Assembly (NCBI RefSeq): GCF_025210595.1
Contig: NZ_JAOARH010000066.1
Location: forward strand, 1 to 45,084
Direction: 5' to 3'
Length of the DNA: 45,084 bases
From: Winogradskyella sp.
GTDB taxonomy: Bacteria > Bacteroidota > Bacteroidia > Flavobacteriales > Flavobacteriaceae
Position numbers and translations under genes: made by a program. Under the pieces are notes generated by a model. That model was not told the DNA's origin. It did not search any database and was given only the letters and a program-made list of their open reading frames with translations. The first letter of the stretch is position 1, and each line of letters starts with the position of its first letter. Of the stretch, positions 1-8,264 are shown one piece after another.

Positions 1-93
1 ATACAAAATACTTGAGATAGTTTTGATAAAGTTGATCTTATAGTTTCAGTTCTATAAATTTTTGATTAAAAATAACAAATAATATACAAAACA

Positions 94-125
94 AAAAAGC
101 CTCACTATTTCTAGTAAGGCTTTTT
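94..125. terminator. Bidirectional hairpin terminator at the left island border
   Basis: Imperfect hairpin with arms 94-107 and 112-125 (core AGCCT/AGGCT, one mismatch) ending in A and T runs, so it can act in both directions. It directly abuts the 16-bp repeat at 126-141. If the island is removed in thought, this hairpin lies just behind the 3' end of the tRNA-Arg gene, so it is probably the original terminator of the tRNA operon, now separated by the insertion. Positions 1-93 hold no gene that I can support. Confidence 0.7.
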
Positions 126-141
126 GTGATCGCGACAGGAT
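126..141. repeat. attL: 16-bp direct repeat of the tRNA-Arg 3' end
   Basis: The sequence gtgatcgcgacaggat is identical to 18021-18036, which covers the acceptor stem, discriminator and start of the T-arm of the tRNA-Arg gene. Similarity fades right after the repeat (atcgaa here, tcgaac at the other copy). A short tRNA 3' fragment on the far side of an integrase gene is the usual mark of a tyrosine-recombinase island; attL is the inferred role. Confidence 0.9.
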
Positions 142-272
142 ATCGAATTTATTTATTAGTATTTATTCTATTTTACTCAATTATACATCAAACACCTTTT
201 AAATATGCCATATATAATACATCTATGCAATGAAAGCACCTTTTTTATTAGCCCTATCAATTTACTAATATA

Positions 273-330
273 AAACAAAAAGTGACACATAAAATGACAT
301 GTATTTTTTATATTGTGTCACTTTTTGTTT
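273..330. repeat. 17-bp perfect inverted repeat upstream of the integrase gene
   Basis: Arms 273-289 (aaacaaaaagtgacaca) and 314-330 are perfect inverse complements separated by 24 bp. The right arm ends 20 bp before the integrase start codon. The same AAAGTGACAC word occurs as an inverted pair near the other island end (17941-17964). Likely roles are arm-type recombinase or excisionase binding sites, or an operator for the integrase gene. Termination of leftward transcription is a less likely alternative. Confidence 0.75.
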
Positions 331-350
331 AACTTTATAAAAAATACTTT

Positions 351-1652
351 ATGGCAAAGCTTTCATACAATATCCGAGAAACAAAAGATGGTGGAGGCAC
401 TATTCAGTTATATTTTAACTATGGAACAAACAAAAGACTCCGGTACTCAACAAAGTTCAAAGTTAAGAAGCTCAAAAATTGGGATAAAGATAATTCGAGG
501 GTCAGAAATGTAGCTGATGAACTAGACAGACATTTGATAAACAATAAACTAAATGATCTTAAAACAACTCTTGAAAACAAGTATACTGAATTGCTTGTAA
601 ACAAAGAAATCATCAATAATGACATTTTAACTGAGATATGTGACCTTTGTTTAGGAAGAGTAATAGCTGAAAACAAAATTGAATTTTTAGAACTTCTTCC
701 ATTTTATAAATGGTTCACTGAAAACTATTCCCAAAATCCTTTAATGTCTACAGGACGACCATTAAAAAAAGGAACAGCTAAAACATACAAAAATGCCTAT
801 ACCATTCTTAAGAGATTCAATGATGAAGTTTACAAGATAAGTTACAGAAAAATCAATATGGCTTTTTATCAAGATTTTTTAAACTGGTTGTATCTTCAAA
901 ACTATTCAAACAATTACATTGGGACGCAAATAAAAATTTTAAAAACGATGTTGAATGCTAGTTTAGAATTTGAACATCACAACAATCTTGAACATAAAAG
1001 AAGGTATTTTAAAAAGCCTGTTGAGGAAATTGACCATATTTATCTAAATAATGAAGAACTAAATAAAATTTTTAGTTTGGATTTTACGAATACGAAGCCT
1101 ATTAGAATAAGTAAATCCCTTTATTTAACACCTGATAAGTTAAATAATGCAAGGGACTTATTCTTAATTTCAGCAAATACAGGCTTAAGAGTTAGTGATT
1201 TTCATAAGTTAAATTCTAGAATAGAAAAGGACGGAAAATCCTTCTTTAAATTGATTACAAAAAAGAACAGTAAACCATTATTTATTCCTATAAACTCAAC
1301 TGTCCAAGCTATTTTAAATAAATATGACAATAATCCTCCAAGTAATATGCCAGACCAACATATAAATTATGCTTTGAAAGAAATAGGTAAACTTGCAAAA
1401 ATTGATGATCGTGTAACAATTGAAAGAACTATTGGAGGTAAACTTATTAAAAAAGACTATAAGAAACATGAACTTATTTCAAATCACACTGGTCGCAGGA
1501 GTTTTTGTACCAATGCCTATATGTCTGGCATACCAGAATCAGAAGTTATGACAATAAGTGGACATTCAACTATTGCAGTCTTTAGAAACTACATCAAGGT
1601 AGGAAAACTTGAAAGAGTACAAAAAATAAGTGACTATGAGTTTTTTAATTAA
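351..1652 (+). CDS. Tyrosine recombinase / phage integrase family protein
   Basis: Site-specific recombinase of 433 residues, expected to integrate and excise the island at the tRNA-Arg 3' end. The N-terminus is an arm-binding-type domain common in Bacteroidota integrases. A SAM-like core-binding domain follows (about 110-215) and then the catalytic domain (about 230-430). The catalytic set is visible: Arg280 in GLRVSDF, Lys304/305, His379-x-x-Arg382, His405 in SGHST and the nucleophile Tyr414. The ATG at 351 has an A/T-rich leader without Shine-Dalgarno, normal for this phylum. The gene lies 210 bp inside attL, in the usual place. It is followed 24 bp later by a hypothetical gene on the same strand. 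All catalytic residues are present, so it appears functional. Confidence 0.95.
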   Translation: MAKLSYNIRETKDGGGTIQLYFNYGTNKRLRYSTKFKVKKLKNWDKDNSRVRNVADELDRHLINNKLNDLKTTLENKYTELLVNKEIINNDILTEICDLCLGRVIAENKIEFLELLPFYKWFTENYSQNPLMSTGRPLKKGTAKTYKNAYTILKRFNDEVYKISYRKINMAFYQDFLNWLYLQNYSNNYIGTQIKILKTMLNASLEFEHHNNLEHKRRYFKKPVEEIDHIYLNNEELNKIFSLDFTNTKPIRISKSLYLTPDKLNNARDLFLISANTGLRVSDFHKLNSRIEKDGKSFFKLITKKNSKPLFIPINSTVQAILNKYDNNPPSNMPDQHINYALKEIGKLAKIDDRVTIERTIGGKLIKKDYKKHELISNHTGRRSFCTNAYMSGIPESEVMTISGHSTIAVFRNYIKVGKLERVQKISDYEFFN

Positions 1653-1676
1653 GTTTAATTATATAAAAAGATACGA

Positions 1677-2330
1677 ATGTATATAAAATTTGATTTTAAC
1701 GATCTTCCAATTAATTATTCTGGAAAAGATTATTTAGATAACTACAAAAACTATTTTGAAAAGTTTAAAAAGAAATATCCAAAAGCCACAATTGATGACT
1801 TTCTTGAAAATGAGTTATCCCGATATTTAAAATACTTAAACAATGTTGAGGAACTATATGAAAAGAAAGAACTAATAAACCCGAAAGCTTCTAGAGATTA
1901 TTTTTTTGACCCCAAACCTGAAGACTTTACAAGGGAAATTATTGATAAGATTAGCAAAAATGAAGAAGAAAGAACCAATATTTATCTTGGCCTTAAGGAA
2001 ACCTTCACAACAATTAATGATCTGCGAAAAACCCAATCAACTGAAAGTTCTTTTTTGGATTTAAGTGAATCAGACATAGCTTCTAAAATAATTTATTTAT
2101 ATGAATTAGGTATTCTTGAATTCTTGCAAAAAGAATACAAAAACTATAGTGTTAATGCATTAGCCTCCATCATCAGCGGTATTACTGGCGAAAAGCAAAC
2201 ATCTATTCAGTCATACTTAAATCCACTGTTAAACAAAAATGATATTGATGACCCAAAATCACCATATCGAAAGAGTGGAAAAGTTGAAAGCATTAGAAGC
2301 AAAATAGTTACAAGAGGCTTTTCCAAATAA
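1677..2330 (+). CDS. Hypothetical protein, island mobility module
   Basis: A 217-residue, charged, soluble protein with no signal peptide or membrane segment. I do not recognise it with confidence. The C-terminal 90 residues (KIIYLYELGILEFLQ..., ending in a basic tail) resemble a segment I associate with hypothetical proteins of Bacteroidota mobile elements, sometimes near RteC-type excision regulators; this is a weak impression, not an assignment. It starts 24 bp after the integrase stop and precedes the excisionase-like HTH gene, so a role in integration, excision control or replication is plausible from position only. Confidence 0.75.
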   Translation: MYIKFDFNDLPINYSGKDYLDNYKNYFEKFKKKYPKATIDDFLENELSRYLKYLNNVEELYEKKELINPKASRDYFFDPKPEDFTREIIDKISKNEEERTNIYLGLKETFTTINDLRKTQSTESSFLDLSESDIASKIIYLYELGILEFLQKEYKNYSVNALASIISGITGEKQTSIQSYLNPLLNKNDIDDPKSPYRKSGKVESIRSKIVTRGFSK

Positions 2331-2404
2331 TTATAGAATTTAAACTTCTAGGGACTCCCTAATTTTTCCCTAAACCAGTTTTGTGGTCATTAACAATATT
2401 CGTT

Positions 2405-2725
2405 ATGGCTACAAACAAAATAATACAAATTGAAAGCACAAATTCAAGTGAATTAGTTTCACAGGTAGTTGATGCTATAATACCTTACATTGATAAACTT
2501 ACCAACAAAGAGCTTCCAATAGATGATCATCTAAATCTCCTTACAAGAGAAGAAACGGCTACAATTTTGAAGGTTACACTTCAAACACTTCATAATTGGT
2601 CAAAAAAAGGGATTTTAGTCCCCTTTTCCATCGGTAATCGAATTTATTATAGGAAAAGTGATGTGATTTCAGCTTTGAGACCTTGTAATGACTTAAAACA
2701 GATAGGAGGTTCTTATGAAAGCTAA
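2405..2725 (+). CDS. Excisionase-like helix-turn-helix DNA-binding protein
   Basis: A 106-residue protein. The C-terminal half (about 48-95) is a MerR/excisionase-type winged helix: LLTREETATILKVTLQTLHN, then WSKKGILVPFSIGNRIYYRKSDVI split by the wing. This is the HTH_17 pattern of Xis-like and plasmid-type regulators. The N-terminal half looks like a short helical oligomerisation region. I chose the ATG at 2405; an in-frame TTG at 2381 would add eight residues and is less likely. The end overlaps the next gene by 11 bp and contains that gene's AGGAGG site. The position after the integrase suggests an excision directionality factor or a regulator of the downstream replication-like gene. Confidence 0.85.
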   Translation: MATNKIIQIESTNSSELVSQVVDAIIPYIDKLTNKELPIDDHLNLLTREETATILKVTLQTLHNWSKKGILVPFSIGNRIYYRKSDVISALRPCNDLKQIGGSYES

Positions 2726-4130
2726 ATTAAACAATCGCTATTATTATTTCCTAATTAACAAAGAACTTTATAAAAAATTAAAATTCCAGGTTCATGCCAA
2801 TAATACAATTCACCAAAAAGGCAAATATCATATTAAGCTAGATATAGCTGCTTACTTTATTCATCTTATTTGCCACAAATCTCTACAAAGAAAGGATAAA
2901 TTAAAAAACGGCTATGTAAACCTAAAAGCTGAATACCTAAAGAAATATCATGCTAACTATACAGTTTATTTCAAATTTTTAGAAAAAATAGAACTCGTTG
3001 AATCTACTAGATCTTATAGACCGAAGCATTATTCTAAAGGATATAGAATAAAGCATGAACTAGATTGCAGTGATTTTGATTGCTATGAAGTTAAAGATTT
3101 CTCATTTAGAAAGAAACTAACTAAACTAAATTTAAAAAGAATGCAAACGGCTGATAAAACAACTTATCATTTAACTAAATGGCTAAATATTGACCATTTA
3201 TCAATAGACTATGACAATGCTATACAATATTTAAAAAACTATAAAGGTCTTCCTAAACAAAAGCAAATACGAAAATTTGCTGTAGAAATAATAAGAACTG
3301 GATTAATAGACTATTCTAGAGAAGGCAGAGATAATAGATTGCATTCAATCTTAACCCACTTGCCCAAAGACATGAGAAAGTTCATAAAAACATCCAATAA
3401 TGAAGAATTAATGGCTTTAGATATAAAGTCTTCTCAACCTTATTTATTTGCAGCCTTGCTTAAATTGATTTTCATAGATAAAGACTTAATTAAAATAGAG
3501 GGGCTATATAAATTAATTAAAGATAAGAATATTAGGCAGAGGGTGTCTTCTATTATATCTATTATGATTCATAAAAATCTTGAATACACGGATATACTTG
3601 AGATTTCAGAGTTTATAAATTTAGTTGAAACAAAAGACATTTATAATTATATTTCTTCAAATTTCACGGAAAAACTCAAATATGAAATAGAAACTCCGAT
3701 TGGAATTGGTGATTATTTTTATTGTAAGAATGTAAAAAAAAATAAATACAAACACTTTGACAACTTAAGGGACTACTCAAAGGCTATAATGCTAGAATAC
3801 TTGTATTGTTCTCCATCCAAAAAAAGAAAACGAAGACAGAAAGAAATCCGAAATATGTTTCCAGCATTAGTTAATGAAATTATTGATTTATTTAAATCTA
3901 AGTACAAAGAAGATTTTGCAATTCTTTTACAAAACATTGAAGCCGGTTTAATTCTTGATATCATTACAAAGAATATTTCTCTTATTGATAAGAATATACA
4001 ACTTTATACAATTCACGATAGTATAGTTACACTTTCAAAGCATGAAGAAATAGTCCTAAGCGAGATCAAAAATATTTATCTCAATTTTTTTGATTGGTTA
4101 CCTAAAATAAAATCTGAGGTTTGGGTTTGA
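2715..4130 (+). CDS. Putative replication protein with a family A DNA polymerase-like palm
   Basis: A 471-residue protein, probably auto-labelled hypothetical. The C-terminal half shows, in order, the hallmarks of the family A / single-subunit polymerase palm and fingers: a GRxxRLHSxxxxLPxxxR-like stretch (204-221), motif A LDIKSSQP (Asp236, Gln241), motif B R352-x3-K356-x7-Y364, and motif C IHDS (His434, Asp435). The two carboxylates and the motif B Arg/Lys/Tyr spacing match the family. There is no 3'-5' exonuclease domain; the N-terminal 150 residues are basic and may bind DNA. Translation probably uses the strong AGGAGG at 2704-2709, rare in this phylum. Inferred role: replication of the excised island. 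Function is not proven. Confidence 0.7.
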   Translation: MKAKLNNRYYYFLINKELYKKLKFQVHANNTIHQKGKYHIKLDIAAYFIHLICHKSLQRKDKLKNGYVNLKAEYLKKYHANYTVYFKFLEKIELVESTRSYRPKHYSKGYRIKHELDCSDFDCYEVKDFSFRKKLTKLNLKRMQTADKTTYHLTKWLNIDHLSIDYDNAIQYLKNYKGLPKQKQIRKFAVEIIRTGLIDYSREGRDNRLHSILTHLPKDMRKFIKTSNNEELMALDIKSSQPYLFAALLKLIFIDKDLIKIEGLYKLIKDKNIRQRVSSIISIMIHKNLEYTDILEISEFINLVETKDIYNYISSNFTEKLKYEIETPIGIGDYFYCKNVKKNKYKHFDNLRDYSKAIMLEYLYCSPSKKRKRRQKEIRNMFPALVNEIIDLFKSKYKEDFAILLQNIEAGLILDIITKNISLIDKNIQLYTIHDSIVTLSKHEEIVLSEIKNIYLNFFDWLPKIKSEVWV

Positions 4131-4281
4131 GTATTTGACAAACGCTCCCTGTCCATAATCCAGGTTTTTAGCCTTAAAATGTTAAAAGATTTTTTCTCTA
4201 TACGCGATAAATATATTACTAAACCTTGTATTTTTTAAATGTTAAAATTTAGATGATTTTTTAAGGTTTTGCACATTTTAG

Positions 4282-5289
4282 CTAATATCTTTCTCTAATT
4301 ATATCATGATATGTAGTCTTGTTTAAGTATTGAGTATTGTCAGAATTTGCATTATGATACACATGAACATTTTTCAATTCCCTATCTATTACGATTAAAT
4401 TTTCCCATCCATCGTAAAAAGCAAAAGCTCCATTTTTAATTCCTTCATACCTTAAAGCTCTTTTTACAAGTTTATCGCTATCTGCTCTTTTGTATACAAT
4501 GACATGTTCATATAAAATAATAAACGATTTTTCATTTAATGTCTCAGAAAGATCATATTCTTTTGATTCAGAATTATATTCATAATCGGCAATTTTATTT
4601 GTTTTATAGATTCCCTTAATGAGGTTGTTAGGTCTATCTAAATAGTAATTAACAACGTTGTTAGCCTGCTCCATTAGAGATTTAATTTTTTTACTATTTG
4701 TAATTAATTCTTTTATTAATTTTTCAGCTTGATCGTATGATAAATTATCAGGATACTTTTCTGTTATTTTAAACGGAATGAGTGATTCTACATAAATTTC
4801 AAAGGCTTTAAAATCTCTTATTATGTCTTTATGCTCACTTGCATACTCAATAGCTTCGTTATAATAAGTAAAGGCTTCTTCTCTTACTCTTTTAACTTCA
4901 GTTTTATAATATGTGGTTAAACTCTTTTTTTTAGCCTCATATTGTTTTTGTTTCGCTTCTAGAGCTTTGTATAATAAATTAAAGTCATAAGGCTCTACAT
5001 ATTCAGGGTATTCTCTTGGTTTATTTACATAGTTATTTGCCGTACTTTTATTTCCTTTTTTAACAGACCTTCCATCTATAAAACCACGTTGATAACCATC
5101 TTTATAGCTATTTGAACTTTCATTAATTGTTGGTAGTGGGCTTATTGGTGGGATTGGTGGGATACAACCATAATCTTGATAACAATATCCCTCCTCATAT
5201 CCTTTTTGATAACCTATATCGAATTTAGATGTTTGAGCTATCGTCGTAATTGATAATAATAATATTATAACTTGAAAAAAATTCTTCAT
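4282..5289 (-). CDS. Secreted hypothetical protein with GY-x-x-G repeats
   Basis: A 335-residue protein with a clear signal peptide (hydrophobic stretch in the first 18 residues, likely cleavage after IAQ). Two GY/GF-x-x-G repeat blocks (about 25-35 and 63-73) flank a short proline-rich stretch CIPPIPPISPLP with two nearby cysteines. A charged helical, possibly coiled-coil segment follows (about 105-215) and then a beta-rich C-terminus. I recall similar N-termini in flavobacterial proteins of unknown function but cannot name a family. It is the last minus-strand gene of the cargo, separated from the PIN gene by a 304-bp gap with a large hairpin, so it probably has its own expression. The 151-bp gap to the convergent polymerase-like gene holds nothing I can name. 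Confidence 0.8.
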   Translation of the reverse strand: MKNFFQVIILLLSITTIAQTSKFDIGYQKGYEEGYCYQDYGCIPPIPPISPLPTINESSNSYKDGYQRGFIDGRSVKKGNKSTANNYVNKPREYPEYVEPYDFNLLYKALEAKQKQYEAKKKSLTTYYKTEVKRVREEAFTYYNEAIEYASEHKDIIRDFKAFEIYVESLIPFKITEKYPDNLSYDQAEKLIKELITNSKKIKSLMEQANNVVNYYLDRPNNLIKGIYKTNKIADYEYNSESKEYDLSETLNEKSFIILYEHVIVYKRADSDKLVKRALRYEGIKNGAFAFYDGWENLIVIDRELKNVHVYHNANSDNTQYLNKTTYHDIIRERY

Positions 5290-5337
5290 TTGGGTAATTT
5301 TTGCTCACCCAGCTCCAAAGTGAATATTATCAAAAAA

Positions 5338-5489
5338 TAAGCGTGGAACTGAAGCTTATCGTTCAAGAGGTACTGGTATACCTGTCCACAAATAAACTCA
5401 GCCCACGCCATTGCATGAGCATTAAGTCTATTTACCTTGTGGACTAAAAATTACCAGTTTTCTTGAACAAGTTAAATAGCTAACGCTTA
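5338..5489. repeat. Large imperfect hairpin of four consecutive stems (about 150 bp)
   Basis: Four nested perfect stems occur in register: 5338-5344 with 5483-5489 (7 bp), 5361-5368 with 5461-5468 (8 bp), 5372-5378 with 5452-5458 (7 bp) and 5384-5391 with 5437-5444 (8 bp). They are separated by unequal internal loops and close on a loop of about 45 nt. The arrangement recalls a structured RNA, a folded recombination site such as an integron attC, or a dispersed palindromic repeat. The R-box consensus of attC sites (RYYYAAC/GTTRRRY) is not met at the outer ends, so I leave the class open. It fills most of the 304-bp gap between two minus-strand genes. Confidence 0.6.
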
Positions 5490-5593
5490 ATTATATTTTA
5501 AAAATTGTTTTTCCTTATAGATTTATTTTAACAATCATTTTTATTGACTAACAAAAATAAGTTTAATTCTCATTCATAGTTAAATATAATCTT

Positions 5594-7270
5594 TTATTCT
5601 TCATTATATTTTTCCTCACATTTTTCACAAATTTCAATATTTGATTTATCTACAAATTCCGTCCCACACGATGAGCACTCTTTGATTCTAAGATCCACTA
5701 ATTTTAATTCAAACTCACCCAGACCTTCTATATCATTACTTGTGTCTATTTTAAAAGTTAAACCGCACCCTCCTTCGCATTCAATATTTTCATTATATGA
5801 ATGTGAGTCCATTAAGGTAATACTCAAACAATCAGGGCACTCAATATGCAAACTGTTACACCAGTCACAATTGCCACTTGTAACTGAATTATATTCACCA
5901 TTAGGTTTGTCATCAGGCTTAAATTCATTTGTTAAATCAAGACTACGATCAAATCTAACAAAATTCCCCATTCCCTCTTTGTTTCCATCACAGATATGAC
6001 AAGTAATAAAGTCTGGCATATCATCATAAAAGTCAACCGTAAAATAAAAAGATTCCATTAATTCAGCTCCATCTATTTTTACACTATCGTAATTATGTAT
6101 TCCCTCTGGATATTCCCAAACTTCAAATTTTACATTTATATCATTCCCACAATCACACTTAAAATACTCCTCTGCTAAGTACTGATTTTCAGCCCCCATT
6201 TTTCTTTCCGAACCACCTACACAATCAAAATCCAAATTGATAGAGGATTCATGGTATCTGTGAATTTCCTCGCAATTACTACACTTAAAACTTAAATACT
6301 TACTTTTTGAATTCTTATTATTAATAAATTGATATAAATTCTGAATAGTTTCTTCTTGGATGGAAGAATTAATACGTTTATTAGCCTGGTATAGAAACTG
6401 AGGCAGGTTATACATCCAGAAATCAACGGAAGAGTGATCTTTAATTTCCTTTATAAGTTCTTCTCTAGGACTATAAATTCTTGATTCAGTTGCTTTTTCA
6501 TCTAAATAACACCAATCATTATCCTTTTTAATATCATTTGTTATGAATACAATTGGTTTTTTCCTCTCTTTTGAATATTCTAATATCTGTTTCCAGATTA
6601 TTAGGTCTCCAAAAATCTGAGTTCCTTGCTTTTCTTTTTTATTAAGATCTCCATATCCCGGTGGGATTTTAAATTCATAACGGTGCTTTCCTTCTTTAGT
6701 AATTTCAATAACCTCATCAAATGTAAACTCCCTGCCAACTCCAAAATAAGCCTCTAAAGATTTTAAAACATCATCGTCATCTTCAACACTTATTATTTCT
6801 TTTTCAACTTTAGAAACCTCTTTAAGTATTTCTTTTTCAAAAGTTTTATTTTGCTCAATAAAATCTTCAATTTGTTTTTTGAAACCATCTAATAAGTCTT
6901 GTCGCAAATGGGGATGTTTATCTCCTTTACTAGTTTCACGTGTGATTTCCTCAACCCTTTTTAAAACCTCTGATTTAACAGTATTCTCAATTTTCTTAAT
7001 TTTTACCTTTAATGGTTCATATTTTTCTTTTATAGGCTTTTTGATAGTTTTTTCTCTATTTTTCAAATATTCATATTGCACATGAAACGGAAGCCACAAC
7101 CTCCCGGTTAACTTTTTAAAAATTTCTTCTGATATTTTTTCCCGTTCAGGTTTTGGTGAAAAATACAAGTCCAGTAAAGCTGAGGAGTCAAATACAAAAT
7201 CGGCATTCTCCCATAAATAAGTTTCTTTCGGCTCATCTATGCGGTATAGCTTAATTGATTCTTTATCCAT
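5594..7270 (-). CDS. PIN-like domain nuclease with C-terminal multi-zinc-ribbon region
   Basis: A 558-residue protein. The N-terminal 290 residues look like the PIN_8-type fold (PIN-like domain of large proteins): VFDSSALLDLY with Asp28, a conserved glutamate region near 68, GDLIIWKQIL (Asp222) and FITNDIKKDNDW (Asp246), with a coiled-coil insertion around 80-165. The C-terminal part is rich in cysteine pairs: 330/333, 372/374, 424/427, 468/471, 478/481, 498/502, 532/535 and 548/551, implying several zinc ribbons. PIN enzymes are metal-dependent RNases or DNases. The gene starts 35 bp after the JetD-like gene on the same strand, so it may be an accessory effector of the Wadjet-like set; it could also be an independent defence gene. 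Confidence 0.75.
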   Translation of the reverse strand: MDKESIKLYRIDEPKETYLWENADFVFDSSALLDLYFSPKPEREKISEEIFKKLTGRLWLPFHVQYEYLKNREKTIKKPIKEKYEPLKVKIKKIENTVKSEVLKRVEEITRETSKGDKHPHLRQDLLDGFKKQIEDFIEQNKTFEKEILKEVSKVEKEIISVEDDDDVLKSLEAYFGVGREFTFDEVIEITKEGKHRYEFKIPPGYGDLNKKEKQGTQIFGDLIIWKQILEYSKERKKPIVFITNDIKKDNDWCYLDEKATESRIYSPREELIKEIKDHSSVDFWMYNLPQFLYQANKRINSSIQEETIQNLYQFINNKNSKSKYLSFKCSNCEEIHRYHESSINLDFDCVGGSERKMGAENQYLAEEYFKCDCGNDINVKFEVWEYPEGIHNYDSVKIDGAELMESFYFTVDFYDDMPDFITCHICDGNKEGMGNFVRFDRSLDLTNEFKPDDKPNGEYNSVTSGNCDWCNSLHIECPDCLSITLMDSHSYNENIECEGGCGLTFKIDTSNDIEGLGEFELKLVDLRIKECSSCGTEFVDKSNIEICEKCEEKYNEE

Positions 7271-7305
7271 TTTCTTTATTTTATATAATTAGTTAGAACT
7301 TTAAA

Positions 7306-8262
7306 CTATCTTGAATTAATACTAAATTCAACAATTTCAGGTATCGGTTTAATCGTTTGTTCTTCTATCCATTTATTCTCTTTGATTAATAACTCAATCA
7401 AATCTTGTGCTTCATCAGAAAATAATTCTCGTTCTAAATTTGTAAATTTTTCTTTTCTCCATTCACTATTATGTTTACCAGATTTCATTGGCTTAAGCAT
7501 TGGGTTTTTAGGTATTATTAATTTAATCTTCTTGCCTTTTCCCTTTAGTATTTTTTTAATCCTTGCATATATATCTAACCCATGATAGTCCCAATCACAA
7601 ACATAAAATACTGGATACAAGATTTTCTCTGGGGGAAGTTCTTCAAGTTTTTTTGTATTACTACCTCCCAAATACCATAGTTCTATATGATTTTCTCTAA
7701 AAAGCCATGGATCTTTTAGAAAATCGATATTTTCACATAATAAAACATACTTAGGAGTTTTACAGTCAACAACTAATCTCCATTGTTGAGATTTCGGAGA
7801 CTGCATTGGAAATTTATCTACTCCTAAAATTGTTAAAATATCATTTCGTAGTCGTTTATTATCATCTAAAAACTTTGAATCTTTTTCTTTAAAAAAATTA
7901 CTTGAAAACATATGTGGTGTTGACAGTGTATCCTTTAATTCTTCCTTATTTTTATGAATAAGTATTAGAGATTTTAAAATATCCTCAGGATATTTGCGCA
8001 AAGCAGATATCTCAATACCTACTTTTTCAAAAAAACTAGCATAATATAAATAATGATCTAGTAATTTTTGTTCAAAAAACACATCAAAACCATCTTGCTT
8101 TTCAATAATTTTTAGGTTTCCATTTTTGTAATCTATTACCCTTTCTATCTCGTACAAAACCTTTTTAACATACACATTATTCATCAGTCTTAAACGCGTA
8201 GTTTTACCCTTATACAGCCTATAAAGTCCTTCTAATTCTCTCCAGGTTAGTTCTTCTCTCAT
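7306..8262 (-). CDS. jetD: Wadjet JetD-like TOPRIM nuclease
   Basis: A 318-residue protein with a C-terminal TOPRIM region of the topoisomerase VI A / JetD type. Visible motifs are LLCENIDF (Glu177, Asn178), LWYLGGSN (198-202) and the acidic motif CDWDYHGLDIY (Asp223, Asp225, Gly228, Asp230). In Wadjet (MksG in the MksBEFG naming) this subunit cuts closed circular DNA after loop extrusion by the SMC motor. At 318 residues it is shorter than the type I JetD I know (roughly 390), with a reduced N-terminal part. It begins 2 bp after the JetC-like stop codon, indicating translational coupling. The identification rests on TOPRIM motifs plus gene order; I cannot fix the subtype. Confidence 0.85.
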   Translation of the reverse strand: MREELTWRELEGLYRLYKGKTTRLRLMNNVYVKKVLYEIERVIDYKNGNLKIIEKQDGFDVFFEQKLLDHYLYYASFFEKVGIEISALRKYPEDILKSLILIHKNKEELKDTLSTPHMFSSNFFKEKDSKFLDDNKRLRNDILTILGVDKFPMQSPKSQQWRLVVDCKTPKYVLLCENIDFLKDPWLFRENHIELWYLGGSNTKKLEELPPEKILYPVFYVCDWDYHGLDIYARIKKILKGKGKKIKLIIPKNPMLKPMKSGKHNSEWRKEKFTNLERELFSDEAQDLIELLIKENKWIEEQTIKPIPEIVEFSINSR

Positions 8263-8264
8263 AT

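Noticed and set aside
2381-2404. TTG start for the HTH gene
   Set aside because: The ATG at 2405 gives a better N-terminus; the added residues are not protein-like and overlap a small palindrome.
5338-5489. Integron attC site
   Set aside because: Stems suggest it, but the outer boxes do not satisfy the RYYYAAC/GTTRRRY pairing in the required orientation and no integron integrase is nearby; kept only as an unexplained hairpin.
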